Shown: in pieces, positions 1 through 9,500 of the stretch
How the letters are laid out: each line of letters opens with the position of its first letter
Position numbering within the stretch: position 1 is the stretch's first letter
NCBI GenBank assembly: GCA_913030895.1
Contig: CAJWGK010000011.1
Coordinates: 1 to 38,461 of the forward strand
Direction of reading: 5' to 3'
Length of the DNA: 38,461 nucleotides
Source: an uncultured Flavobacteriaceae bacterium
GTDB lineage: Bacteria > Bacteroidota > Bacteroidia > Flavobacteriales > Flavobacteriaceae
Made by a program: the position numbers and the translations under genes
Notes under the pieces: model-generated
Seen by the model: the letters and a program-made list of their open reading frames with translations, nothing else
What the model was told of the DNA's origin: nothing
Databases searched by the model: none

Positions 1-1
1 T

Positions 2-262
2 AATATTTTATCGTATGCTATAGAATGCTTAACATGGTCTAAATATTCGCATTGTGGAATAGTTTTAAAAAATCCTCGTTCAATTGGTATTAATGCTGAT
101 GATGGATTATATATGATTGAATCAGGTTATGATTCTTGCGTAGATATAGAAACCGGTCGTAAGAAATTTGGTGTAGAAATCGTAAATCTTAAAGAATGCG
201 TAAATAAATATACTGGATATGTTTATGTTATAAAACTTGATTTTGTTAAACAAAAATTATAA
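2..262 (+). CDS. 3' fragment of a papain-like (YiiX/NlpC-P60-type) protein
   Basis: An open frame enters from the left edge and stops at TAA 260-262, giving 86 residues with no start in the window. The segment YSHCGIVLKNP followed by GLYMIESG and KKFGVEIVNL resembles the permuted papain-fold YiiX/YaeF group, where the His of a SHxGIV motif is catalytic. In my memory the closest flavour is that of large DNA viruses of protists, not typical flavobacterial proteins. It ends only about nine residues after the VYVIKL strand, before the place where the catalytic Cys normally lies, so it may be C-terminally truncated. It sits just before the thioesterase gene. The family call is tentative; the reading frame itself is clear. 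Confidence 0.45.
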   Translation, partial: NILSYAIECLTWSKYSHCGIVLKNPRSIGINADDGLYMIESGYDSCVDIETGRKKFGVEIVNLKECVNKYTGYVYVIKLDFVKQKL

Positions 263-275
263 AATCCTTAAAAAT

Positions 276-683
276 TTGATCGAATTTTCAACACTTCCCT
301 TCAGAGTAAGATATGCAGAAACAGACCAAATGGGTTTTGCACATCACAGTAATTACTTAAAGTATTTTGAGATGGCCAGAATAGAGTGGCTTAATACCAT
401 TGGTTTTTCTTACAAAAAACTTGAAGAAGACGGCATTGTTATGCCCGTTGTAGCAACCAATTTAAAATTTAAAACACCTGCTTTTTTTGATGATTTACTA
501 GTGGTTCATTTGACCCTTAATGAACTGCCTAGGGCGAGGGTTGTGTTTAGCTATTTGATTACCAATGAATTACAAAAAGAAGTAGCGAGTGGAAGTACTT
601 GTTTAGCCTTTTTGAATACTAAAAATAACCGCCCTGTCAGATGTCCAGATACTTTAATGGAAGTAATTCAAAAATTATTGTAA
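276..683 (+). CDS. acyl-CoA thioesterase, YbgC/4HBT hotdog family
   Basis: A single hotdog-fold domain of about 135 residues that should hydrolyse acyl-CoA thioesters in the cytoplasm. The 4HBT signature is near the N-terminus: RVRYAETDQMG with the catalytic Asp, then HHSNYLKYFEMARIEWL. No ATG is available in frame before this motif, because a stop lies at 231-233. I prefer TTG 276, which leaves a short N-terminus as in relatives; TTG 237 is the alternative and would overlap the upstream fragment. The last 16 bases overlap convergently with the end of ribD. The substrate cannot be told from the sequence. Confidence 0.85.
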   Translation: MIEFSTLPFRVRYAETDQMGFAHHSNYLKYFEMARIEWLNTIGFSYKKLEEDGIVMPVVATNLKFKTPAFFDDLLVVHLTLNELPRARVVFSYLITNELQKEVASGSTCLAFLNTKNNRPVRCPDTLMEVIQKLL

Positions 684-1675
684 GTATAAAGTTTATCATC
701 GTCGAGCGCGAACACACTATTTTCTTTTTTGCGCAATTTTGGAGCCGCAAGTCCTTCTTTTAAAGTCATTGAACTTTTGAATACCCTTGCTTCATCCCAA
801 AGGTTATTTTTAATAAACAAATCCAATGTCTTTGCGCCCCCTTCGATGATAACAGATTGAATTTTATTTTCGTGTAAATAATTTATCAAATCCTTTAGGT
901 CTAATTTAGCTTGTTTGTTGGCTATTTGTTTTTTTGGTATTGTAAGAAGATTATTACTTTTTTTGTTAGCAAATAGAAATTGTTCATTTGATAGTTTATG
1001 TTTTGAGTCAATAATGACAGGTATTGGGTTATTTCCATGCCATAGTCTGGTATCGAGTCTAGGATTGTCTAAAATTGCCGTTCTAACCCCTATCATTATG
1101 GCTTGTTCTTGACTTCTCCATTGATGAACCATTTGTTTTGATACCGTATTAGTGAGCCAGTATTTTTCGCTGGAATCTTTTGGAGCCAAAAAACCGTCCT
1201 TACTCTCTGCCCATTTGAGGATTATATAGGGTCGTTTTTTTTGATGAAAAGTAAAAAAACGACGATTCAGTTCAATGCATTCTTTTTCTAACAAACCTGT
1301 CTTAACATTACAGCCGTTTTTTTCAAGCTTTTTGATTCCTTGATGGAATACTTGTTCATTATAATCCACCGTTCCGATAACAACCCTTGGGATTTTCATT
1401 TTTAATATCAAAGCTGAGCAGGGTGGAGTTTTACCATAATGATTGCAAGGTTCGAGGTTTACATATAAGGTTGCTTCTTTTAAAATGGATTTATCCTTAA
1501 TTTTTTCAACCGCTTCCACCTCTGCATGTGCATTCCCTGCTTTTTTGTGCCAGCCCTCTGAGATGATTTTCCCATTGTGAACAATTACACAACCCACCAG
1601 AGGATTAGGGTAGGTATATCCCAATCCTTTTTTGGCAAGTTCAATACATCGCCGCATAAATTTTTTATCCTCCAT
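668..1675 (-). CDS. ribD: bifunctional riboflavin deaminase/reductase RibD
   Basis: Carries out two steps of riboflavin synthesis: deamination of the pyrimidine ring and NADPH-dependent reduction of the ribose side chain. The N-terminal cytidine-deaminase-like domain (about residues 1-145) shows zinc ligands His50, Cys77 and Cys86 and the general base Glu52 (NAHAEVEA, PCNHYGKTPPC). The C-terminal RibD_C reductase domain follows, with MIGVRTAILDNPRLDTR as its signature. At 335 residues it is slightly short but complete. It is transcribed away from prmC. The 77-base gap to prmC holds no recognisable FMN riboswitch. The 3' end overlaps the thioesterase gene by 16 bases, with no terminator between them. 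Confidence 0.95.
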   Translation of the reverse strand: MEDKKFMRRCIELAKKGLGYTYPNPLVGCVIVHNGKIISEGWHKKAGNAHAEVEAVEKIKDKSILKEATLYVNLEPCNHYGKTPPCSALILKMKIPRVVIGTVDYNEQVFHQGIKKLEKNGCNVKTGLLEKECIELNRRFFTFHQKKRPYIILKWAESKDGFLAPKDSSEKYWLTNTVSKQMVHQWRSQEQAIMIGVRTAILDNPRLDTRLWHGNNPIPVIIDSKHKLSNEQFLFANKKSNNLLTIPKKQIANKQAKLDLKDLINYLHENKIQSVIIEGGAKTLDLFIKNNLWDEARVFKSSMTLKEGLAAPKLRKKENSVFALDDDKLYTYNNF

Positions 1676-1716
1676 ACGCAGAAAAGCACTCTTTTAGGTT
1701 ACCCCACAATAACCAT

Positions 1717-1724
1717 CAAAATTA
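1717..1724 (-). promoter_or_regulatory. candidate -7 element for ribD
   Basis: Read on the minus strand this is TAATTTTG, a perfect match to the Bacteroidota -7 consensus TAnnTTTG, 41 bases before the ribD ATG. No TTG is seen at the usual -33 distance, so the call rests on one box. Confidence 0.4.
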
Positions 1725-1741
1725 AACAAAAAAGATTGTGT

Positions 1742-1749
1742 TAATTTTG
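1742..1749 (+). promoter_or_regulatory. candidate -7 element for prmC
   Basis: TAATTTTG matches TAnnTTTG and lies only three bases before the chosen prmC ATG at 1753. If used, transcription would start at or next to the start codon, giving a leaderless or nearly leaderless mRNA. No TTG is found at -33. Confidence 0.4.
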
Positions 1750-1752
1750 TTT

Positions 1753-2610
1753 ATGCGATTATTAGAATTTAGGGATTATTTTCAAAAAAACTTATCGGAA
1801 AACTATTCCACGCAAGAGGTGAATGTTTTGCTTAAGCGACTTTTATCATTTTTTTTTGGTTGGGATGCAACATACGCAGCGTTAAATCCTAATCATGTAC
1901 TTGTTAAAGCTGAATTTGAAAAACTTGAATTTGCGCTAACAGAACTCAAAAATCATAAACCCATACAGTACATTACTAATGAAGCCTTTTTTTTTGGTCA
2001 TGATTTTTATGTCGATGAATCTGTACTGATCCCGCGTCAGGAAACAGAAGGATTGGTGAATTGGGTGATTGCTGATTTCTCTGAAAACACTACTTCATCG
2101 ACTTTGGATGTGTTAGATATTGGCACTGGAAGTGGATGTATTGCCGTGAGCTTAGCTAAAGCCAATAAAAGATTTACAGTTTCAGCAATTGATTTATCCA
2201 AAAAGGCTTTGGAGGTCGCCAAGAGAAATGCTGCGTCCAATCAAGTAAATGCTGAATTCATTCAAAAAGACATCCGATCACTGGACAATTGGAAAAAACC
2301 ACTTGACGTTATTATCTCTAATCCCCCTTATGTTCACCCTGATGAAAAAAAAGAGATTTTACCCAATGTTTTAAATTATGAACCCCAGATGGCTCTTTTT
2401 ACTCCTGATTATGATCCGATTTACTTTTATAAAAAAATCATAAATTTTGCTGCAATTGTTTTAAAATCTGGAGGCGCATTGTATTTTGAAATTAATCCTA
2501 AATATTTAGAAGAACTAAAGTCAAGCATTTCTGATGAAACATTTGAGGAAATTGAAGTTAGAAATGATATTTTTGGTAAAGCAAGAATGCTAAAAGTCAT
2601 CAAAAAATAA
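1753..2610 (+). CDS. prmC: peptide chain release factor N5-glutamine methyltransferase PrmC
   Basis: Methylates the Gln of the GGQ motif in release factors 1 and 2 using S-adenosylmethionine. An N-terminal helical bundle is followed by a Rossmann methyltransferase domain: VLIPRQETEGLV (near 92-103), the SAM-binding loop DIGTGSGCIAVS (near 122-133) and the catalytic NPPY (190-193). An in-frame GTG at 1738 would add five residues, but the ATG at 1753 fits the family better. The stop codon is followed directly, with no spacer, by the ligA ATG, so the two are very likely cotranscribed and translationally coupled. In many bacteria prmC follows prfA; here it is divergent from ribD. Confidence 0.95.
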   Translation: MRLLEFRDYFQKNLSENYSTQEVNVLLKRLLSFFFGWDATYAALNPNHVLVKAEFEKLEFALTELKNHKPIQYITNEAFFFGHDFYVDESVLIPRQETEGLVNWVIADFSENTTSSTLDVLDIGTGSGCIAVSLAKANKRFTVSAIDLSKKALEVAKRNAASNQVNAEFIQKDIRSLDNWKKPLDVIISNPPYVHPDEKKEILPNVLNYEPQMALFTPDYDPIYFYKKIINFAAIVLKSGGALYFEINPKYLEELKSSISDETFEEIEVRNDIFGKARMLKVIKK

Positions 2611-4608
<1,998 letters not shown>

Positions 4609-4704
4609 ATACAATGTAATTTATTTGTTTGATTTGTAACATTTTTAAATATTTATTGATATAAAGCAATATTTTAACTGCTGTTATTCCATAAATTTAA
4701 TTTT

Positions 4705-5232
4705 ATGTTTCTTATGCGAAATTGGTTCAGAAATTTTATTCTTAATCGCGTTTATTTAAACTCGTATAAGAAACCGGTATCTACCAGAAGAAGATATGGT
4801 GATACCATTAGAACAATATCTATTATTCTTGACAATAATTTAGGTATTGATAAGGATAAATTTAATAAGATGGCAGAACTGTTTGACTTGTCACAAAAAA
4901 ATATGATGGTGTTGACCTATTGTAAATCACCTGATCAGATTAGTGATTCGGATATAAACAATTGTTTCACATCCAAAGACATTTCAAATATGGGTATTGT
5001 GAACGGTGTTCTTAAAAAGTTTTGTGCAAAAAAGGCCGATGTATTGATTAATTATTACAATCGAAATGATATCAATCTAAAATATATTAGTTCGAAGTGC
5101 AACAAAAATATCAGCATTGGATTTAACAATATTGATCACGAATTAAACGATTTGATTTTAGATATTGACCCAAAAAGTATCGACTTATTTATGGATGAGT
5201 GCGTCAAATATCTAAAAACAATTTATAGCTAA
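4705..5232 (+). CDS. conserved Bacteroidota protein next to dapA (DUF6913-like)
   Basis: A 175-residue protein without signal peptide or membrane segment. It has a basic N-terminus (RNWFRN, STRRRYGD), then alternating strands and helices, with cysteines at several positions but no CxxC motif. I recognise it from its place: Bacteroidota genomes often carry a protein like this directly before dapA, named DUF6913 in current databases as I recall. The name is from memory and could be wrong. The stop is one base before the dapA ATG, so the pair is likely one transcript. A second ATG at 4714 (residue 4) is equally plausible as start, since the AT-rich run before 4705 resembles a -7 region. Function is unknown. 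Confidence 0.75.
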   Translation: MFLMRNWFRNFILNRVYLNSYKKPVSTRRRYGDTIRTISIILDNNLGIDKDKFNKMAELFDLSQKNMMVLTYCKSPDQISDSDINNCFTSKDISNMGIVNGVLKKFCAKKADVLINYYNRNDINLKYISSKCNKNISIGFNNIDHELNDLILDIDPKSIDLFMDECVKYLKTIYS

Positions 5233-5233
5233 A

Positions 5234-6118
5234 ATGAAAGAAATAAAGGGTCATGGTGTGGCTTTAATTACTCCTTTTAATAATAATGGAGAAGTCGACT
5301 TTGATGCTATTCCTAATTTAATAAATCATTTGATTACAGGTGGCGTTGATTATTTGGTTGTAATGGGAACTACTGCTGAATCAGCAACCCTGAGCAATCA
5401 GGAGAAATCGGACTTGATAGATTCCATTGTCGCGAGTAATGCTGGACGCTTGCCTTTGGTTATTGGTGTTGGAGGTAACAATACTAAACAAGTGGTCGAA
5501 GATATTAACTCGATTGACTTAACACATTTTTCAGCTATTTTATCGGTAACACCTTATTATAATAAACCAAATCAAGAGGGATTATATCAACATTTTAAAG
5601 CAATCGCTTTAAATTCGAGTTTACCCATAATCTTGTATAATGTCCCCTCTCGAACGGGTGTTAATCTTTTACCTAAAACAGTTTCGCGCTTGGCGAATGA
5701 TTTTGATAAAATCGTCGCAATCAAAGAAGCAGCAGGTGATTTTCAGCAAGCTCAAACATTATTAAGGAATTGTCCTGACGATTTTTTGGTTCTTTCAGGT
5801 GATGACGAAATGTCTCTTCCTATGTTGCTTGCAGGAGCAAAAGGAGTCATTTCTGTTATAGGGAATGCATTACCTGAAGCTTATTCAAAGATTGTTGAAA
5901 AAGGACTCGAAGGTGCAGCAGCAGATGCCTATGAGATTCAATATCAAATTTTAGATTTAATTCGTACCATTTACGATGAGGGTAACCCTTCAGGAATCAA
6001 AGTACTTTTGAATGCGCTTGGACTATGTGAAAATATTTTGCGGCTCCCACTTGTTTCTGCTTCCGACGAGTTGAATTACAAACTAAATGAACTCCTTAAT
6101 CAGGTGAATCAGTTATAG
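5234..6118 (+). CDS. dapA: 4-hydroxy-tetrahydrodipicolinate synthase DapA
   Basis: Condenses pyruvate with aspartate semialdehyde, the first committed step towards diaminopimelate and lysine. The protein is a full-length TIM barrel of 294 residues. The Schiff-base Lys164 lies in VAIKEAAG, Tyr135 in YNVPSRTG, and the substrate loop GTTAES is at 45-50, with the Thr pair intact (Ala in place of the Gly seen in E. coli). It follows the small conserved protein with a one-base gap and precedes bamD after 80 bases. The ligA-small protein-dapA-bamD order is one I know from Flavobacteriia. Confidence 0.97.
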   Translation: MKEIKGHGVALITPFNNNGEVDFDAIPNLINHLITGGVDYLVVMGTTAESATLSNQEKSDLIDSIVASNAGRLPLVIGVGGNNTKQVVEDINSIDLTHFSAILSVTPYYNKPNQEGLYQHFKAIALNSSLPIILYNVPSRTGVNLLPKTVSRLANDFDKIVAIKEAAGDFQQAQTLLRNCPDDFLVLSGDDEMSLPMLLAGAKGVISVIGNALPEAYSKIVEKGLEGAAADAYEIQYQILDLIRTIYDEGNPSGIKVLLNALGLCENILRLPLVSASDELNYKLNELLNQVNQL

Positions 6119-6162
6119 CTGTTTCTTGTATTTTTTTTAATATTCTTAACCTTAAATATTAA

Positions 6163-6194
6163 TTGATTTAAGTGCAAATATTTTAGTAATTTCG
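6163..6194 (+). promoter_or_regulatory. candidate promoter for bamD
   Basis: TTG at 6163-6165 and TAATTTCG at 6187-6194 fit the Bacteroidota -33/-7 pair with a 21-base spacer and one mismatch in the -7 box. The box ends four bases before the bamD ATG, so the transcript would have almost no leader. Confidence 0.4.
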
Positions 6195-6198
6195 CGCC

Positions 6199-7005
6199 AT
6201 GTCCGAAAAGTCTTTTTCCCTTATATCGCTTTCACTGTTGCTTTTAATGATGGCATCTTGTAATCAGTATCAAAAAATACTCAACAATGATGATTTAAAT
6301 GTAAAATATAAAGCTGCTGAAGATTATTACAATAATGGGGAGTATCGAAGGGCTAATAGAATTCTCGAACAACTTGTTCCTGCCTATAGGGGAAAACCTC
6401 AAGCAGAACGTTTAGTATATTTCTTTGCAGATTCTTATTTCCAAACTAAAAATTACTATTTGGCTGCATATCAGTTTGAAAACTTTATCAAGTCATACCC
6501 CAAATCACAAAAAATTGAAGAAGCAAATTTCTATGCCGCCAAGTCGTATTATATGATTTCTCCCAATTACAGCCTTGATCAAGAAGAAACAATGACTGCG
6601 ATTGACAAACTGCAAATTTTCATAAACAATTATCCCGATTCAACCTTTATGGAAGAGTCCAATCAATTGATAAGTGAATTACAAACCAAAGTGGAGAAGA
6701 AGGAATTTGAAATAGCAAAACAATACTACACCATTATCGATTACAGGGCTGCCATAAAGGCATTAGATAATTTTATAGGAGACTTTGTCGGAACAAAATT
6801 TAGGGAGGAGGCTTTGTATTATAAATTTTTAGCTTCATATGAAATAGCCATAAATAGTGTAGAATCTAAAAAATTGGAAAGATTAGAGGATCTTAAACAA
6901 TTACATACCAATATAGTACGTTATTACCCTGAGACTTTGTTTGAGGAAGATCTCACCAAAAAAATGAAAATCGTTGATAAAGAAATCAATACCTTTGAAA
7001 AATAA
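6199..7005 (+). CDS. bamD: outer membrane assembly lipoprotein BamD
   Basis: Component of the BAM complex that inserts beta-barrel proteins into the outer membrane. The signal peptide ends in a lipobox LMMASC, with lipidated Cys21. The rest is made of TPR-like helical repeats (YYNNGEYRRANRILEQL, QTKNYYLAAYQFENFI, EEANFYAAKSYY and later copies), as expected for BamD, with a length of 268 residues. It starts a run bamD-rpoZ-coaBC-porD-like that is conserved in Flavobacteriia, with gaps of only 3-9 bases. It should be anchored at the inner face of the outer membrane. Confidence 0.92.
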   Translation: MSEKSFSLISLSLLLLMMASCNQYQKILNNDDLNVKYKAAEDYYNNGEYRRANRILEQLVPAYRGKPQAERLVYFFADSYFQTKNYYLAAYQFENFIKSYPKSQKIEEANFYAAKSYYMISPNYSLDQEETMTAIDKLQIFINNYPDSTFMEESNQLISELQTKVEKKEFEIAKQYYTIIDYRAAIKALDNFIGDFVGTKFREEALYYKFLASYEIAINSVESKKLERLEDLKQLHTNIVRYYPETLFEEDLTKKMKIVDKEINTFEK

Positions 7006-7014
7006 ATTTATATC

Positions 7015-7344
7015 ATGACCAAGTATAGAAATTCAATTGCACCATCGTCCACTTCAACTTATGACAGAGATACCATTGAGTCTCCAACTGAAAATATTTA
7101 TGAAGCATTGTCAATTATAGCCAAGAGATCCAATCAGATCAACTTGGATATTCGTAAAGAACTCCATGAAAAGTTAGATGAGTTTGCTACCCACAATGAC
7201 AGTCTCGAGGAGATATTTGAAAATAAAGAGCAAATTGAAGTCTCAAAGTTCTACGAACGTCTGCCCAAGCCTCATGCAATGGCAATCGAAGAGTGGTTAA
7301 ACGAAAAAATTTACCACAGAAATACCGAAGACCCTAACGCCTAA
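7015..7344 (+). CDS. rpoZ: DNA-directed RNA polymerase omega subunit
   Basis: A 109-residue protein of the Rpb6/omega type that helps assemble RNA polymerase by clamping the beta' subunit. The recognisable part is ENIYEALSIIAKRSNQIN followed by a helical LDIRKELHEKLDEF, which parallels the omega core (YeAvvviakRArqI). The acidic C-terminal tail is typical of Bacteroidota versions. Its position between bamD and coaBC is the main supporting evidence, because omega and coaBC are neighbours in many phyla. It starts nine bases after bamD and ends three bases before the coaBC ATG. Confidence 0.85.
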   Translation: MTKYRNSIAPSSTSTYDRDTIESPTENIYEALSIIAKRSNQINLDIRKELHEKLDEFATHNDSLEEIFENKEQIEVSKFYERLPKPHAMAIEEWLNEKIYHRNTEDPNA

Positions 7345-7347
7345 ATT

Positions 7348-8544
7348 ATGAGCGTTTTAAGCGGAAAAAAAATCCTCCTGGGTATTACCGGTGGTATTGC
7401 CGCTTACAAGGCTCCATTAATCGTTAGGCTACTCAAGTCTAAAAACGCCGATGTAAGGGTAGTAATGACTCCGGCAGCAAAAGATTTTGTGACGCCTCTT
7501 ACACTCTCAACGCTTTCTGGTAACCCTGTCCTGAGTACATTTACAGCAACCTCTAATGACAATCCAATCTGGAACGATCATGTTGAACTTGGAAAATGGG
7601 CAGATTTATTTCTTATTGCCCCAGCAACTTCCAATAGTCTCTCCGCAATGGCCAATGCCAAATGCAATAACCTTCTAATTGCAACTTATCTTTCCTGCAC
7701 AAGTGATATTTATATTGCACCTGCTATGGATTTAGATATGTATGCCCACGATGCGAATCAGTCCAATTTAAAAAAATTGAGTTCCAGAGGTAACAAAATA
7801 TTACCCGTGGGTGAGGGTTTTTTAGCAAGTGGCTTGCATGGAAAAGGAAGAATGCTTGAGCCTGAGCAGATCATTGAATGGATTGAGCAAGATATTGAGG
7901 ATAGCTTACCGCTGTTAGGAAAGAAAGTTTTGATTACTGCAGGTCCAACTTTTGAACCCATTGATCCCGTTCGTTTTATAGGAAACCACTCAAGTGGAAA
8001 AATGGGGTTTGCCCTTGCCGAACGAGCAGCTAAATTGGGTGCTAACGTCATTCTGATATCTGGACCTACTTCGCTGTCGACTTCTAATGATAACATTCGT
8101 CTTATAAGCATTTTTACCGCTGCACAAATGTTTGATCAGGTAAAACAACACTACGATAATATAGATTTTGCCATTGCCGCCGCAGCAGTCGCTGACTTTA
8201 GACCAAAAAAATCTGACAATAAAAAAATAAAAAAGGAAAGTCAGTTCGATACCCTCAAACTAGAGCCAACCCAAGATATTTTGGCTTGGATGGGAGTAAA
8301 TAAGAACCATCAGTTCCTTCTAGGTTTTGCACTAGAAACCGATAACGAAACAGAAAATGCGATTAAGAAACTTAAATCGAAAAACTTAGATGCCATTGTA
8401 TTGAACTCTCTTAAGGACGATGGAGCCGGTTTCTCTGGAGATACCAACAAAATATCCTACATTGATAAAAATGAAAAAATTATCCATTTTGATTTAAAAT
8501 TAAAAGATCACGTCGCAGAAGATATTTTTACCCAAATCATTTGA
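7348..8544 (+). CDS. coaBC: phosphopantothenoylcysteine decarboxylase/synthetase CoaBC
   Basis: Bifunctional coenzyme A enzyme: the C-terminal CoaB half joins Cys to 4'-phosphopantothenate and the N-terminal flavin-dependent CoaC half decarboxylates the product. CoaC shows GGIAAYKAP (15-23) and the catalytic His78 (NDHVELGKWADL). Two other E. coli active-site residues appear substituted: Asn125 corresponds to Asp128 in PAMDLDMY, and Cys158 to Ser161 in LASGLHGKGRM. I believe this is the usual Bacteroidota form. CoaB has the conserved Asn213 in IGNHSSGKMG, then AAAVADFRP and KKIKKE with the synthetase Lys. Length (398) is normal. It lies in the bamD-rpoZ-coaBC run. Confidence 0.95.
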   Translation: MSVLSGKKILLGITGGIAAYKAPLIVRLLKSKNADVRVVMTPAAKDFVTPLTLSTLSGNPVLSTFTATSNDNPIWNDHVELGKWADLFLIAPATSNSLSAMANAKCNNLLIATYLSCTSDIYIAPAMDLDMYAHDANQSNLKKLSSRGNKILPVGEGFLASGLHGKGRMLEPEQIIEWIEQDIEDSLPLLGKKVLITAGPTFEPIDPVRFIGNHSSGKMGFALAERAAKLGANVILISGPTSLSTSNDNIRLISIFTAAQMFDQVKQHYDNIDFAIAAAAVADFRPKKSDNKKIKKESQFDTLKLEPTQDILAWMGVNKNHQFLLGFALETDNETENAIKKLKSKNLDAIVLNSLKDDGAGFSGDTNKISYIDKNEKIIHFDLKLKDHVAEDIFTQII

Positions 8545-8548
8545 AAAC

Positions 8549-9436
8549 ATGCAGAAATTCTACTATTCACTAATTTTTATTTTAATTAGTTTAGGACTAA
8601 GATCACAAGAACTAAATGCTCAGTTCATTGTTAATGCTGATTTGGTTAATCAAACCAATCAACAAATTTTTGAAACACTGGAACGCTCCGTTAATGAATT
8701 TATAAATTCCCAATCCTGGACAAATCAAGAAGTTTTACCCCAAGAAAGAATCACCTGTAGTTTTGTATTAAATCTTACTGCATACAATACTACCAGATTC
8801 GAAGGAACGCTTCAAGTCCAATCTCAAAGAACTATTTTTAATTCCAATTATGATAGCCCCGTCATGAATTTTATGGATCGGGACATTGACTTTATCTACC
8901 AAGAATTTCAGCCATTGTTTTATAGTCCTGCTTCTTTTCAATCCAATTTAACATCAATCATCAGTTTTTATGCCTACATAATACTCGGGATTAATGCAGA
9001 TACACTCAGTTTTAAAGGCGGGGACTTGTATTTTGATCAGGCTCAGCGGATAGTCAATTTAGCGCAGCAAGGAGGTGCATTTGGATGGAAACAAAACGAC
9101 AGTAATCGAAATCGTTTTTGGTTGATTGATACCGTGCGCTCAAATACTTTCAGAGAATTCAGAGAGGTGCTATATACCTATCACAGAAAAGGGATGGATT
9201 TAATGACTGAAGATGCCAAAGAAGCAAAAAATCAAATCATGAATTCTCTATTACCCCTAGAAAAACTATACGATAGAAGGCCTAATGCCATGCTACTTCA
9301 ACTCTTTTTTGATGCTAAGTCAGAGGAGATTGTTAATGTTTTTTCTGATGGTCCTGAAATTGATTTTGAAGGTACCTCCGAGATGCTAAAAAAAATAGCT
9401 CCTTTTTATCTTCCGCAATGGAAACAAATTAAATAG
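8549..9436 (+). CDS. PorD-like (DUF4835) type IX secretion protein
   Basis: A 295-residue exported protein with a typical Sec signal peptide (MQKFYYSLIFILISLGL, cleavage likely after RSQ or shortly after it). The mature part starts LNAQFIVNADLVNQTNQQIF and has SFYAYIILGINADTLSFKGG and NRFWLIDTVRS, the segments by which I recognise DUF4835, a family linked to PorD of the Bacteroidota type IX secretion system. Its place between coaBC and recN is the usual one in Flavobacteriia. It probably acts in the periplasm. The gene starts four bases after coaBC. The biochemical role is not established, and the PorD link is from family knowledge only. Confidence 0.85.
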   Translation: MQKFYYSLIFILISLGLRSQELNAQFIVNADLVNQTNQQIFETLERSVNEFINSQSWTNQEVLPQERITCSFVLNLTAYNTTRFEGTLQVQSQRTIFNSNYDSPVMNFMDRDIDFIYQEFQPLFYSPASFQSNLTSIISFYAYIILGINADTLSFKGGDLYFDQAQRIVNLAQQGGAFGWKQNDSNRNRFWLIDTVRSNTFREFREVLYTYHRKGMDLMTEDAKEAKNQIMNSLLPLEKLYDRRPNAMLLQLFFDAKSEEIVNVFSDGPEIDFEGTSEMLKKIAPFYLPQWKQIK

Positions 9437-9445
9437 TAGCATTTT

Positions 9446-9476
9446 TTGAAATTTTTTTTAATCTCAACTATCTTTG
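9446..9476 (+). promoter_or_regulatory. Bacteroidota-type promoter for recN
   Basis: TTG at 9446-9448 and TATCTTTG at 9469-9476 match the -33 and -7 elements exactly, with a 20-base spacer. Transcription would start near 9482, giving a leader of about 20 bases before the TTG start codon of recN. It is one of the two best promoter matches in the window. Confidence 0.65.
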
Positions 9477-9500
9477 GTAAGAAACCCATAAAAATACACT

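Noticed and set aside
1676-1752. FMN riboswitch before ribD
   Set aside because: The gap is only 77 bases and shared with prmC; no conserved RFN segments are present.
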